The notes under the pieces are model-generated. The model ran no database searches, was not told the DNA's origin, and saw only the letters and a list, made by a program, of their open reading frames with translations. DNA of 64,000 nucleotides from assembly GCF_035998295.1 (NCBI RefSeq), contig NZ_DASYHS010000207.1:5073-69072 (forward strand), in the 5' to 3' direction. The stretch comes from DASYHS01 sp035998295. Lineage in GTDB: Bacteria; Pseudomonadota; Alphaproteobacteria; Azospirillales; Azospirillaceae. Both the position numbers and the translations under genes were made by a program. Below are positions 50,505-59,728 of the stretch, piece after piece (the first letter of the stretch is position 1; the number at the start of each line of letters is the position of its first letter).

Positions 50505-52994
50505 CTAGGAGGCGGCGTCCCGCCGCTCGGCCGGGGCGATCGCCAGCGGCGTCGGGCTGGCCGGCAGCAGGCAGCGCACCGTGGTGCCTTCGTTGATGCG
50601 GCTCTCGATCTCGACCCGGCCGCCATGCAGCTCGACGAAGCTCTTGACCAGCGACAGGCCGAGGCCGACGCCAACCTGGCGCGCGTTGGGATGCGCGCGC
50701 TCGAAGCGGTCGAAGACGCGTCCCTGGTCGTCGGGCGCGATGCCGATCCCGGTGTCGCTGACCGAAAGCTCGATCCACCCGTCGCGGCGCCGGCCCGCGA
50801 CGACGATGCGCCCGCCGGCCGGGGTGAACTTGATCGAGTTGCTGATCAGGTTGAACAGCGCCTGCTTCAGCCGCTTCTCGTCGGCGTCGGCCGAGCCCAG
50901 GCTCTCGTCGCACTCGACGTCGATGCGCAGGTCCTGCTTGCGGCCCCATTCGCGGGTGAGGTTGGCGACGCTGGCGAGCAGGGCTGCGAGGTCGACCGGC
51001 CTGCGCTCCAGGACCATGAAGCCGGCCTCGACGGTGGCGAGGTCGAGGATATCGTTGATCAGCAGCAGCAGCCGGTTGCCGCTGTCCAGGACCGCGCGGC
51101 AATAGTCGAGCTGGCGTTCGTTCAACTGGCCGAAATACTGGTTCGCCAGGATCTCCGCGAAGCCCATGATCGCGTTCAGCGGCGTGCGCAGCTGGTACGA
51201 GACGTTCGCGATGAACTCCGCCTTCAGGCGGTCGGCGGTCTCCAGCGCCGCGTTGCGCTCCCTCAGCGCATGCTCGACGCGCTGGGTGTCGGTGACGTCG
51301 AGGAAGCTGTTGAGCACCGCCCCGTCGGGCAGCGGGACGTTGGCGAACTCGATCGTCGAGCCGTCCGCCCGCGCGATCCGCCCGGAGCGCGCCGTGCGGT
51401 CGAGCGCGTTGCCGATCATGTCGTTGCGGAAGCTCTCCCAGTCGTCCCCGTAGTCGAACAGCCCCTTCATCTTCTCGATCAGCTCGACGACGTGCGGCTC
51501 GCCGTTCAGGGCGGCGGTGTCGAGCTTCCAGATGCGGCCGTAGGCGGGGTTGGACAGCTTCAGCCGGCCGTCGCCGCCGAACACGGCGATGCCCTCGGCC
51601 AGGTTGTCGAGCGTCTCCTGCTGCACCGCCATCAGCGTGTTGTAGGAGGATTCCAGCGCCAGCGCGTTGGTGACGTCCTCGAGGATGAACATCAGGCCGC
51701 CGAACGGGTGCGGCACGACGAGCCGGCGCAGCGTCTTCCCGTCCGGCAGGTGGTCCAGGTCCTCCTGCGGCTCGATCAGGGAGGTGAAGAGGGCGATCTG
51801 CTCCTTGCGGAAGCCTTTGAAGTCCGCGTGCTCGGTTATGCGGCGCCGGGTGCGCAGCTCTTCGAGCACCTCGGCATAGGTCGGCTCGGTGTCCAGCCAC
51901 GCCTCCTCGAAGTCCCAGAGGTCGAGATAGGCGTGGTTGTAGAAGCGCAGCCTCGTATCGGGGCCGAAGATCGCGATCGCGGAGCCGAGCTGCTCCAGCA
52001 TCTCCGCATGCGCCGAGACGTGGCGGGCGACCTCGTTGCGCAGGTCCTCGTTGGAGGTGGCGTCGATCGCGTAGCCGACGACCAGGGGTTCGGACCCGGC
52101 CGGCGCCGGGATCGGCGCCTCGGTGATCTCGAACAGGCGCCGCTGGCCGTTGACGACGAGGTGCACGGATTCCGACTGGGCGGTGCCCGTGGCGAGGGCC
52201 TGGCGGGCGAGGTCGCGTCCGGACGAGCCCGGCACCCCGGCCGTGAACTCGCGCTGCTCCTCGGCCGCCGCGGCCGCCGTGGTCTCGATCGCCTTCGCGT
52301 AGGCGGCGTTGACCCAGGCGAGCGACAGGTCCTGGCGGCGCAGCCAGATCGGGTAGGGGACGACGTCGAGCGCCGTGCGCAGGTCCTGGGCCAGCGCCTC
52401 GGCGGCGCCGCGCCGGCTGTCCAGCCGCCTCGCCTCGACCGCAAGCGCGCTGACGTCGCGCAGCCACACGATGTCGCAGGTCTCCGCGGCCGCCCGCGCC
52501 CCGTCCGGCGGACGGCCGCGCCGGCCGGTGGTCTGCAGGGTGCGCTCCCCGTCCGCGGTCTGCGCCGTGAACTGGAACCCCCGGCCGGTCGCATGCAGAT
52601 GGGCGAAGGCGTCCCGGAAGGCGGCCGCGTCGGAAGGAGCCAGGGCCGCCTCGATCTCTTCCGGCCGGTCGCAACGCTCGATGCCGAGCAGGCGGCAGAA
52701 CCCCGGCGAGATCGTCGTCCGCGTGCCGCCGGCGCTCCAGCCGGCCCAGGCGTCGGGTGCGCCGTCGAGCAGGGTTTCGAGATGCCTGCGCGAGGCGCGT
52801 TCCTGCGCGAGCGCTTGGCGTGCCCGGCTTCCGCGCGCCGTCAGGATGCCGACCGCCGCGGCGCCTGCGCCTGCGCCTGCCGCCGCGAGGCCGACCATGG
52901 CGGCATCGCCGCCGGCGATCGCGACTGCGGCGGCGCCGGCGAGCATCGGCAGGACGGCGAGCGCGGGCAGATATCTTGCTGTCGCTTCCTTCAC
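50505..52994 (-). CDS. divL: DivL-type PAS sensor kinase with Tyr at the phospho-acceptor site
   Basis: 829 residues. An N-terminal hydrophobic region (~10-52) is followed by several PAS modules. The dimerisation box reads AEFIANVSYQLRTPLNAIMG: residue 600 is Tyr (codon TAC) where histidine kinases have His. The ATPase domain keeps NLISNSIKFTP, SDTGIGI and GVGLGLSLVKSF. Replacement of His by Tyr in this exact context is the hallmark of Caulobacter DivL. DivL controls the CckA-ChpT-CtrA cell-cycle relay by protein contact. It lies directly upstream of ahcY on the same strand, near the tsaE-addAB cluster. Confidence 0.88.
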   Translation of the reverse strand: MKEATARYLPALAVLPMLAGAAAVAIAGGDAAMVGLAAAGAGAGAAAVGILTARGSRARQALAQERASRRHLETLLDGAPDAWAGWSAGGTRTTISPGFCRLLGIERCDRPEEIEAALAPSDAAAFRDAFAHLHATGRGFQFTAQTADGERTLQTTGRRGRPPDGARAAAETCDIVWLRDVSALAVEARRLDSRRGAAEALAQDLRTALDVVPYPIWLRRQDLSLAWVNAAYAKAIETTAAAAAEEQREFTAGVPGSSGRDLARQALATGTAQSESVHLVVNGQRRLFEITEAPIPAPAGSEPLVVGYAIDATSNEDLRNEVARHVSAHAEMLEQLGSAIAIFGPDTRLRFYNHAYLDLWDFEEAWLDTEPTYAEVLEELRTRRRITEHADFKGFRKEQIALFTSLIEPQEDLDHLPDGKTLRRLVVPHPFGGLMFILEDVTNALALESSYNTLMAVQQETLDNLAEGIAVFGGDGRLKLSNPAYGRIWKLDTAALNGEPHVVELIEKMKGLFDYGDDWESFRNDMIGNALDRTARSGRIARADGSTIEFANVPLPDGAVLNSFLDVTDTQRVEHALRERNAALETADRLKAEFIANVSYQLRTPLNAIMGFAEILANQYFGQLNERQLDYCRAVLDSGNRLLLLINDILDLATVEAGFMVLERRPVDLAALLASVANLTREWGRKQDLRIDVECDESLGSADADEKRLKQALFNLISNSIKFTPAGGRIVVAGRRRDGWIELSVSDTGIGIAPDDQGRVFDRFERAHPNARQVGVGLGLSLVKSFVELHGGRVEIESRINEGTTVRCLLPASPTPLAIAPAERRDAAS

Positions 52995-53136
52995 TTCCGC
53001 GCGTGTCGCCTGCCATGCACCAAAAAAATCGGACCGGGCGCTGCGGCCCCGTCGCCGTTTATCTCACGACACGATGGTTAATGCGATAGCAATGAACCAT
53101 GGCGTGCCCGTTTGGGAGAAAGGCCTGGAACGCGAA

Positions 53137-53160
53137 CGCCCCGCGGAGATCCGCGGGGCG
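53137..53160 (-). terminator. Hairpin downstream of ahcY
   Basis: CGCCCCGCGG (53137-53146) pairs with CCGCGGGGCG (53151-53160), loop AGAT. It lies 33 bases after the ahcY stop on the minus strand. There is only a weak T-run (TTCGCGTTCC). Confidence 0.55.
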
Positions 53161-53192
53161 TGGGAACGTAGGGGTGGCCGGCGCAGGCCGGT

Positions 53193-54497
53193 TCAGTACC
53201 GGTAGGTGTCGGGCTTGAACGGCCCGTTGTGGCCGACGCCGATATACGTCGCCTGCTTGTCCGTCAGCTTGGTCAGCTTCGCCCCGATCTTCTCGAGATG
53301 CAGGCTCGCGACCTTCTCGTCGAGGTGCTTGGGCAGGACGTAGACCTGGCGCTCGTAGCGGTCGTGATGCTGCCACAGCTCGAGCTGGGCCAGGACCTGG
53401 TTGGTGAAGCTCGCCGACATCACGAAGCTCGGATGGCCGGTCGCGCAGCCCAGGTTCACGAGCCGGCCCTTGGCGAGGACGATCAGCCGCTTGCCGTCGG
53501 GGAACACGACCTCGTCGACCTGCGGCTTGACCTCTTCCCACTTGTAGTTCCGAAGGGAGTCGATCTGGATCTCGCTGTCGAAGTGGCCGATGTTGCAGAT
53601 GATCGCCCGGTCCTTCATCTGCCGCATGTGGTCGAGCGTGATGACGTCGACGTTGCCGGTCGCCGTCACGAAGATGTCGCCGGCCGGGGCCGCGTCCTCC
53701 ATCGTGACGACCTGATAGCCCTCCATCGCGGCCTGGAGCGCGTTGATCGGGTCGATCTCAGTCACCATGACGCGAGCACCCTGGCTGCGCAGCGAGGCGG
53801 CCGAGCCCTTGCCCACGTCGCCGTAGCCGCAGACCACGGCGACCTTGCCCGCCATCATGACGTCGGTCGCGCGCTTGATGCCGTCGACCAGGCTCTCGCG
53901 GCAGCCGTAGAGATTGTCGAACTTCGACTTGGTGACGCTGTCGTTGACGTTGATCGCCGGGACGAGGAGCGTGCCGGCGCGCGCGCGCTCATACAGGCGG
54001 TGGACGCCCGTCGTCGTCTCCTCCGACAGGCCGCGCACGTCCTTCAGCATCTCCGGATACTTGTCGTGCAGGATCTGCGTCACGTCGCCGCCGTCGTCCA
54101 GGATCATGTTCGGCGTCCAGCCGTCCGGACCGCGCAGCGTCTGCTCGATGCACCACCAGAACTCCTCCTCCGTCTCGCCCTTCCAGGCGAAGACGGGAAC
54201 CCCGGTCGCCGCGATGGCGGCCGCGGCATGGTCCTGGGTCGAGAAGATGTTGCAGGACGACCACCGGACCGTGGCGCCGAGATGGGTCAGCGTCTCGATC
54301 AGCACCGCGGTCTGGATCGTCATGTGGAGGCAGCCGACGATGCGCGCACCCTTGAGCGGCTTCGACGTCCCGTACTCCTCGCGCAGCGCCATCAGGCCCG
54401 GCATCTCGGTCTCGGCGATCGCGATCTCTCTCCGGCCCCAGTCGGCCAGACCGATATCCTTCACCTTGTAGTCGGTGAACCCTGCAGGCGCGGCCAT
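53193..54497 (-). CDS. ahcY: Adenosylhomocysteinase
   Basis: Hydrolyses S-adenosylhomocysteine to adenosine and homocysteine, clearing the product of methylation. 434 residues from the ATG at 54495-54497. GCLHMTIQTAVLIETL, VPAINVNDSVTKSKFDN and the NAD-binding VVCGYGDVGKGSAASLRSQG are present, ending FKPDTYRY, the standard C-terminus. A perfect palindrome lies 65 bases upstream. Confidence 0.97.
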   Translation of the reverse strand: MAAPAGFTDYKVKDIGLADWGRREIAIAETEMPGLMALREEYGTSKPLKGARIVGCLHMTIQTAVLIETLTHLGATVRWSSCNIFSTQDHAAAAIAATGVPVFAWKGETEEEFWWCIEQTLRGPDGWTPNMILDDGGDVTQILHDKYPEMLKDVRGLSEETTTGVHRLYERARAGTLLVPAINVNDSVTKSKFDNLYGCRESLVDGIKRATDVMMAGKVAVVCGYGDVGKGSAASLRSQGARVMVTEIDPINALQAAMEGYQVVTMEDAAPAGDIFVTATGNVDVITLDHMRQMKDRAIICNIGHFDSEIQIDSLRNYKWEEVKPQVDEVVFPDGKRLIVLAKGRLVNLGCATGHPSFVMSASFTNQVLAQLELWQHHDRYERQVYVLPKHLDEKVASLHLEKIGAKLTKLTDKQATYIGVGHNGPFKPDTYRY

Positions 54498-54561
54498 CCG
54501 TGTGCTCCTTCCTCGGAATAGGTTTGGACACGGTTTAGCAACGGCGGCAGGACCGGGCAAG

Positions 54562-54579
54562 CATAAAGACATCTTTATG
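54562..54579. promoter_or_regulatory. Perfect palindrome upstream of ahcY, candidate SahR/ArsR-type operator
   Basis: CATAAAG-ACAT-CTTTATG, 7-bp perfect arms, in an otherwise GC-rich region. AT-rich palindromes of this form upstream of ahcY and methionine genes are recognised by ArsR-family SahR regulators in proteobacteria. No such regulator gene adjoins ahcY here; the ArsR at 21150 is a different subtype. Confidence 0.55.
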
Positions 54580-54788
54580 TTTCGCCGCGCTCCCTCCTGG
54601 CCATCCGGGCGGCCGAAATGGGGTCCGTTCAGCCGATCGGATTGACCTGAAGGTTTTCCCCTGCTCCCTTCGTGCGTTCCGGACGCGCCGCTGGGCCGTC
54701 CGGAGATGCTTCCGGTGCTTCGTTGCGCGTCGCCCTGGCCGGCCGCACCGTGTCCTCGCGGAACGGACGCAGTCGGAGCGGTTGACGG

Positions 54789-55823
54789 ATGCCCGAGGTC
54801 ATTTCCACCGGTCCGGGAGACCGGGCCGTCCAGGGCGGAGGTGCCCTGTCGCGCCTTGCGCGGTCCCTCGGCCGGACGCTGCGCCGCTTCTCGGCCCGCT
54901 TTCCGACCTACGCCGCCGATGCCGTGGCGGACCCCCGCTGGCTGGTGATGTTCGTGTTCGCGCGGATGCTGGTCGCGCGGCGGCTCTACGTATGGTTCGT
55001 GCGCAGCACCCGGGAAAGCCGGGAGGAACCTGCCGCGCCCACCGTCTTCGCCGACGTCGACGAAGCCGCGGTGCTGGGCGATCTGAAGCGCGAGGGGCTG
55101 CATCGCGGGCTGCGCCTGCCCGACGGGCTCGTCGGCGAGATCCGGGCCTTCGCCTTGGCGACGCCGTGCTATGCCGGCACCACGCGCGACGTCTCCTTCC
55201 TGCCCGAACATCACGAGGAGGCGGAGCTGTCGTGCGGCCGGCCGATCCTGGTCGGCCATTATCTCGACCGGGTGTCGGACTGTCCGGCCATCGGGGCCCT
55301 GAGCCGCGACCCGGGGCTGCAGCGCATCGCGGCCGGGTACCTGGGCAGGCCCCCGGTTCCCGTCGCGACGCGGCTGTGGTGGAGCTTCCCGAGCACGCCG
55401 GCGTCCGAGGCCGACCTCCATCAGGCCTCGCAGGAGAGACTGCATTTCGACCTCGACGACTGGGGCCAGCTCAAGTTCTTCTTCTATCTGACCGACGTCG
55501 ACGAGGGGGCGGGGCCGCACGTCTACCTTCGGGGCAGCCATGCCGTCCGCAGGCTGGCGCACCAGTTCTCGCCCTTCGTCGGGCTTTCGACCGAGACGGT
55601 CCTGCGGTCCTATGGCCGCGAGAACCTGACGGTGCTCACCGGGCCCGCGGGCACCGGCATCGTCGAGGACCCCTTCGGCTTCCACACCGGCACGCTTGCG
55701 CGGGAGCGCCGCCGGCTGATCCTCGAGCTTTCCTTCGGCCTGACCGGCGTGCTGGGCCGCCGGCGCCACGGCGAGATGGTCTCCGGCTTCTCCCTGCGTC
55801 CGCGGCGCGCGCCCGCGGGTTGA
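54789..55823 (+). CDS. Phytanoyl-CoA dioxygenase-like Fe(II)/2-oxoglutarate enzyme
   Basis: 344 residues. The iron-binding H-x-D is in ERLHFDLDDWGQLKFFFYLTD cut at about 217-236, VDEGAGPHVYLRGSH matches the PhyH core, and the distal His is in DPFGFHTGTLARERRRLILEL. An Arg-rich, hydrophobic N-terminus (RWLVMFVFARMLVARRLYVW) is unusual for PhyH and may be membrane-associating. The substrate is unknown. Confidence 0.78.
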   Translation: MPEVISTGPGDRAVQGGGALSRLARSLGRTLRRFSARFPTYAADAVADPRWLVMFVFARMLVARRLYVWFVRSTRESREEPAAPTVFADVDEAAVLGDLKREGLHRGLRLPDGLVGEIRAFALATPCYAGTTRDVSFLPEHHEEAELSCGRPILVGHYLDRVSDCPAIGALSRDPGLQRIAAGYLGRPPVPVATRLWWSFPSTPASEADLHQASQERLHFDLDDWGQLKFFFYLTDVDEGAGPHVYLRGSHAVRRLAHQFSPFVGLSTETVLRSYGRENLTVLTGPAGTGIVEDPFGFHTGTLARERRRLILELSFGLTGVLGRRRHGEMVSGFSLRPRRAPAG

Positions 55824-55874
55824 CGGCGTGGCGCAGTGGTGTAGCGTCGGACACCACCTTCCGGAGGACTTCGC

Positions 55875-56519
55875 TTGGAACTCCACGTCGCGATCCTCGG
55901 CGCCCTCGGCGTCCTGCTGATCGGCACCATGAGCCCGGGGCCCAGCTTCGTGCTCGTGGCGCGCATCTCAATCGGCGAGTCGCGCAGCCATGGCCTGGCC
56001 GCGGCATTCGGCATGGGCGTGGGCTCCGCCGCGTTCTGCGGGCTCGTCCTGCTCGGCCTGCACGCGCTGCTGACGACGGTCGAGTGGCTTCATCTCGCCT
56101 TGCGGGTGGCCGGCGGGCTCTATCTCCTCTTCATCGCCTGGCAGATGTGGAAGGGGGCGACGAAGCCGGTCCCTGTTTCAGCCGGGGCGGATCCCGGGTC
56201 CGTACGAGGCCGCAGCCTCGCCAAGTCCTTCGGCTTGGCGCTCGGCACCCAGGTCAGCAACCCCAAGACCGCGCTGTTCTACGGCAGCATCTTCGCGGCG
56301 CTGCTGCCCGTCGGCCTTCCGCTATGGGTTTCGCTCGCCCTGCCGATGCTCGTCCTGCTGATGGAGACGGCATGGTACGGGCTGGTGGCGCTCCTCTTCT
56401 CGGCCACGGGGCCGCGCAGCGTCTATCTGCGCGCGAAGACGCTGCTCGACCGGACCGCCGCCGGCATCGTCGGCCTTCTCGGGCTCAGGCTGCTCCTGGA
56501 CGCGGCGCGGGCGCGGTGA
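55875..56519 (+). CDS. LysE/RhtB-family amino-acid exporter
   Basis: 214 residues from a TTG at 55875, with GGAGG upstream. Six hydrophobic helices and the family signature GTMSPGPSFVLVARISIGESRSHGLAAAFGMGVGSA cut over residues ~17-52, then FGLALGTQVSNPKTALFYGS. Substrate unknown. Its last 35 bases overlap the convergent MFS gene. Confidence 0.92.
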   Translation: MELHVAILGALGVLLIGTMSPGPSFVLVARISIGESRSHGLAAAFGMGVGSAAFCGLVLLGLHALLTTVEWLHLALRVAGGLYLLFIAWQMWKGATKPVPVSAGADPGSVRGRSLAKSFGLALGTQVSNPKTALFYGSIFAALLPVGLPLWVSLALPMLVLLMETAWYGLVALLFSATGPRSVYLRAKTLLDRTAAGIVGLLGLRLLLDAARAR

Positions 56520-57822
56520 CGGGTGCGGTAACGGGGCTCGCCGCACCCATGGGCTGGCGGGCGAGCCTTACCACCGGCGAGGCGAGGATCACGAGGGCCT
56601 GCGCGACGAACCCCACGGCGGCGACGACGAGGCAGGCATCGGCTCCGTAGGCGCCGCCGACCAACGCGGCGCCCGCGGCGCCGAGCGGCCGGAAGCCGTA
56701 GGCCAGGATGTTGATCGCCGATACCCGGCCGAGCAGGTCCGGCGGAGTGACGGTCTGGCGCAGCGTGGTCGTGCTGATGACCCAGAGAATCGGGCCGGCG
56801 CCCATCAGGAAGAAGCTGAGGCCGGCGAGCAGGCCCGACGGCACCCATATCGTGAGGGCCATCACGACCGACGCGGCGAGCCCCGCGACCGGCCCGATGG
56901 CGACGACGATCCCGAAGGGCAGGGCACGGACGACCCGCGTCGCCAGCAGCGCGCCGACCACCATGCCGACGCCGTAGGTCGTGAGCGTGGCGCCCACGCC
57001 GGCGGCGGAAAGGCCGATGGTGCGGATCGCATGAGGTACGTACGCCGCGTGCATCATGAAGAAGGCGGCGTTGAAGATCATCTGCGTCACGAAGACGGGG
57101 CGGAGCAGCGGGTGGCCGAACGCGAACCCGATCCCTTCCCGGATGTCCTGCAAGGGATGGCGATGCCGGGGCGTCGCGCGGGCCGGCTCCCGGATCCGGG
57201 CGAGCAGGAGCACCGCGAGGACGGACAGCGCGGCGGCGAGGCCGAAGGCCGGCGTCCCGCCGGTCCATCCCGCCAGCGCGCCGGCCAGCGCCGGGCCGCC
57301 TACGAAGGCGAGGGTGCGCGCGAGCTCTATCCGCGCATTGGCCGCGGCCAGGGCGTCCTGCGGCACGAGTGCCGGCACGAGTGCCGGGGCGGCCACGCTG
57401 TAGGCGACCGTGCCGCAGGCGCCGACCAGGCCGAGCAGCGCCAGCAGCCACCAGGTCAGGCCGCCGAAACAGGCGAGCGCCAGTATCGCGACCAGGGACG
57501 CGGCGCGCAGCGCCTCGGCGCCGGCCATCAGGCGGGGGCGCGACATGCGGTCGGCCAGCAGGCCCGCGGGAATGGCCAGCAGAAGGAAGGGCAGCGTCTG
57601 CGCGGTCTGGAGCAGGCCCGTCTCGCCGGCTCCGGCACCGAGCGCTAGCACGGCTACGATCGGCGCGGCGGCAAGGCCCACCTGCTCGGCCGCCTGGGCG
57701 GCGAGATTGGACCAGACGAGGCGGTTGAACGCCGGCGGAAGGGGGGGCGTGTCGGTCGGCAAGGGGCGGACTTTCCCGGATGGCGGTTCACCGCATCCTG
57801 ACCCGGCGCGCGCCGCGCGCAC
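56485..57822 (-). CDS. MFS transporter (EntS-like exporter)
   Basis: 445 residues from a GTG at 57820-57822; a TTG at 57760-57762 would give a shorter N-terminus. Twelve predicted helices, with the MFS motif IPAGLLADRMSRPRLMAG between helices 2 and 3. It resembles the EntS/ErpS subgroup of siderophore or drug exporters. That subgroup plus an NRPS nearby hints at siderophore export, but there is no direct link. Confidence 0.85.
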   Translation of the reverse strand: MRAARAGSGCGEPPSGKVRPLPTDTPPLPPAFNRLVWSNLAAQAAEQVGLAAAPIVAVLALGAGAGETGLLQTAQTLPFLLLAIPAGLLADRMSRPRLMAGAEALRAASLVAILALACFGGLTWWLLALLGLVGACGTVAYSVAAPALVPALVPQDALAAANARIELARTLAFVGGPALAGALAGWTGGTPAFGLAAALSVLAVLLLARIREPARATPRHRHPLQDIREGIGFAFGHPLLRPVFVTQMIFNAAFFMMHAAYVPHAIRTIGLSAAGVGATLTTYGVGMVVGALLATRVVRALPFGIVVAIGPVAGLAASVVMALTIWVPSGLLAGLSFFLMGAGPILWVISTTTLRQTVTPPDLLGRVSAINILAYGFRPLGAAGAALVGGAYGADACLVVAAVGFVAQALVILASPVVRLARQPMGAASPVTAPVTAPAPRPGAA

Positions 57823-57853
57823 TCCGCCCGTTGCTGTCGAATTCCGCGGGGGC

Positions 57854-58489
57854 TCAGAGCGCCCTGCGGAAGGTGAGATTGATGCGGCTGCGGCCGGTCA
57901 GCGGGTCGTGGCCCTCGGCCAGCGGCATTATCCCGTGGAAGGCGAGCCGGGCGGGGCCGCCCCACACGGCGACGTCGCCGCTTTCCAGGGGCACCCGGCG
58001 CGGCCGGTCGCTGCGCTGGAGGCCGCCGAACAGGAACACGGCAGGCAGGCCGAGCGAGACCGACACGATCGGGGCGGCGTAGTCGCGCTCGTCGCGGTCC
58101 TGGTGCAGCGACAGCCGCGTCCCCGGCTCGTAGCGGTTGATCAGGCAGGAATCGGGCTCGAAGCCATCGAAGCCGCCCGCCGCGGCCGCGCGCATCGCGA
58201 GGTCGCGGAAGGAGGGCGGCATCGGCGGCCAGGCCCGCCCCGTCTCGGGGTCGTCGCAAGCGTAGCGGTAGCCGCGCCGGTCGGTGACCCAGCCGGCACG
58301 TCCGCAATTGGTCATCGCGACCGACATTCGATAGCCGCCCGGCGTCGTCATGTGGCGGAAAGGAGCCGCCGCCGAAACCTCGACCACCGCGGCGAGGATG
58401 TCCTTCGCCTCGCGCAGGGCGAACCCGCGCAGGACGGCGGCCCCGTCGCCGAGGGCCTCGATGTCCCCTCCGCCGAACAGATCGCGCAT
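57854..58489 (-). CDS. alkB: AlkB alpha-ketoglutarate-dependent DNA repair dioxygenase
   Basis: Demethylates alkylated bases such as 1-methyladenine. 211 residues from the ATG at 58487-58489. INRYEPGTRLSLHQDRDE (His129, Asp131), LESGDVAVWGG, distal His185 in LAFHGIMPL, and SRINLTFRRA (Arg202, Arg208) for 2-oxoglutarate. Similarity to E. coli AlkB is high along its whole length (216 residues there). Confidence 0.96.
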   Translation of the reverse strand: MRDLFGGGDIEALGDGAAVLRGFALREAKDILAAVVEVSAAAPFRHMTTPGGYRMSVAMTNCGRAGWVTDRRGYRYACDDPETGRAWPPMPPSFRDLAMRAAAAGGFDGFEPDSCLINRYEPGTRLSLHQDRDERDYAAPIVSVSLGLPAVFLFGGLQRSDRPRRVPLESGDVAVWGGPARLAFHGIMPLAEGHDPLTGRSRINLTFRRAL

Positions 58490-58671
58490 TCCCGGACATC
58501 CCCCTCCGCCGTTTCGACCGAGCGATAGGTTGGGCGTCCGGCGTCGCGGTGAAAGGGTACGAAGACGGGCTGCGGAAAGCCGATGCGGATGTGACACCTT
58601 CTGCCGCTTCGTGCAGGATGCCGCCCCGGGGATCGGTCGTCCCCATGCGACCGGTCGACGAGGGAGGGGAC

Positions 58672-59715
58672 ATGTCCGCCGTCAGGGAAGAGGTGATCGC
58701 CTCCTTTCGCACGCAGGCCGTCTGGTGCCGGCGCCTGGGCTCGCCCTTCACGGCCGGGCTGCTGGAATGCGCCGCCGCCGAGCTTTCGGATGGCGGCGGC
58801 CTCGCGGGCCTGCTCGGCTCGTGGCCGGGCGATCCGGTCGCCGACGCGTTGCCGCTGCGTCTGGCCGGGGCGCTGCACGCCCTGGTGCTGGGTGGGGCCG
58901 ATCCGGCGCTGGCGGAGGTGTATCCGCCCCGCACACCCGATCCCGAGGCCGTTTGGGCTGTTGCCGCCGCGGCTATCGCCGCCCATGAGCCGTTCATCCG
59001 GGAGTTTCTGCGCTCTCCGCCCCAGACCAACGAGGTGCGCCGCTCGGGCGTGCTGCTTGGCGGCTTCCTGGAGGTGGCGCAGCGTGCTTCGCTGCCGCTG
59101 AGGCTCCTGGAGATCGGGGCCAGCGGCGGCTTGAACCTGATCTGGGATCACTACCGGTACCGGTTCGGGGCGCGGGGCTGGGGCGATCCGGCCGGCGCCG
59201 TCGAGATCGCTCCCGAATGGCAGGGCGGATGGCCGCCCCTCGACGTGCCGGCGAGGGTCGCGGAGCGGGCGGCCTGCGACACCAACCCCCTCGATCTCGA
59301 CCGCGCGGACCATCGGCTGCGCCTGCGTTCCTATGTGTGGGCGGACCAGCGCGAGCGCCTGGCGCTCCTGGACGGGGCGATGGCGGCGGCGCGGCAGGCC
59401 GGCGTCCGGGTCGATCGTGCCGACGCGGGGGACTGGCTGTCGGCCCGGCTGGCCGAGCCGGCATCGGGCCGGGCGAGCGTCGTCTACCATTCCGTCGTGT
59501 GGCAGTACCTGCCGGCGGCGGTCCAGGACCGCATCGCCGAGGTCGTCCGGGCGGCCGGCCAGCGGGCCGGGGACGACGCGCCGCTCGCCTGGCTGCGCTT
59601 CGAGCCGGAGCCGGGAGGCGCGTTCGAGCTGCGCCTGACCTACTGGCCCGGCGGGTACGACCGCGTCCTGGCCCATGCCCAGCCCCATGGCGCGAGCGTG
59701 AACTGGCTGGCGTGA
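58672..59715 (+). CDS. DUF2332 domain protein
   Basis: 347 residues from the ATG at 58672, with GAGGGAGGGG upstream; the open frame extends to 58549. FRTQAVWCRRLGSPFTAGLL starts the domain, QTNEVRRSGVLLGGFL and LLEIGASGGLNLIWDHYRY follow, and a C-terminal VVYHSVVWQYLP / FELRLTYWPGG. The L-E-I-G-A-S-G-G motif looks like a SAM-type glycine loop, but activity is not known for this family. Confidence 0.85.
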   Translation: MSAVREEVIASFRTQAVWCRRLGSPFTAGLLECAAAELSDGGGLAGLLGSWPGDPVADALPLRLAGALHALVLGGADPALAEVYPPRTPDPEAVWAVAAAAIAAHEPFIREFLRSPPQTNEVRRSGVLLGGFLEVAQRASLPLRLLEIGASGGLNLIWDHYRYRFGARGWGDPAGAVEIAPEWQGGWPPLDVPARVAERAACDTNPLDLDRADHRLRLRSYVWADQRERLALLDGAMAAARQAGVRVDRADAGDWLSARLAEPASGRASVVYHSVVWQYLPAAVQDRIAEVVRAAGQRAGDDAPLAWLRFEPEPGGAFELRLTYWPGGYDRVLAHAQPHGASVNWLA

Positions 59716-59728
59716 GGCGCTCGGCTCG

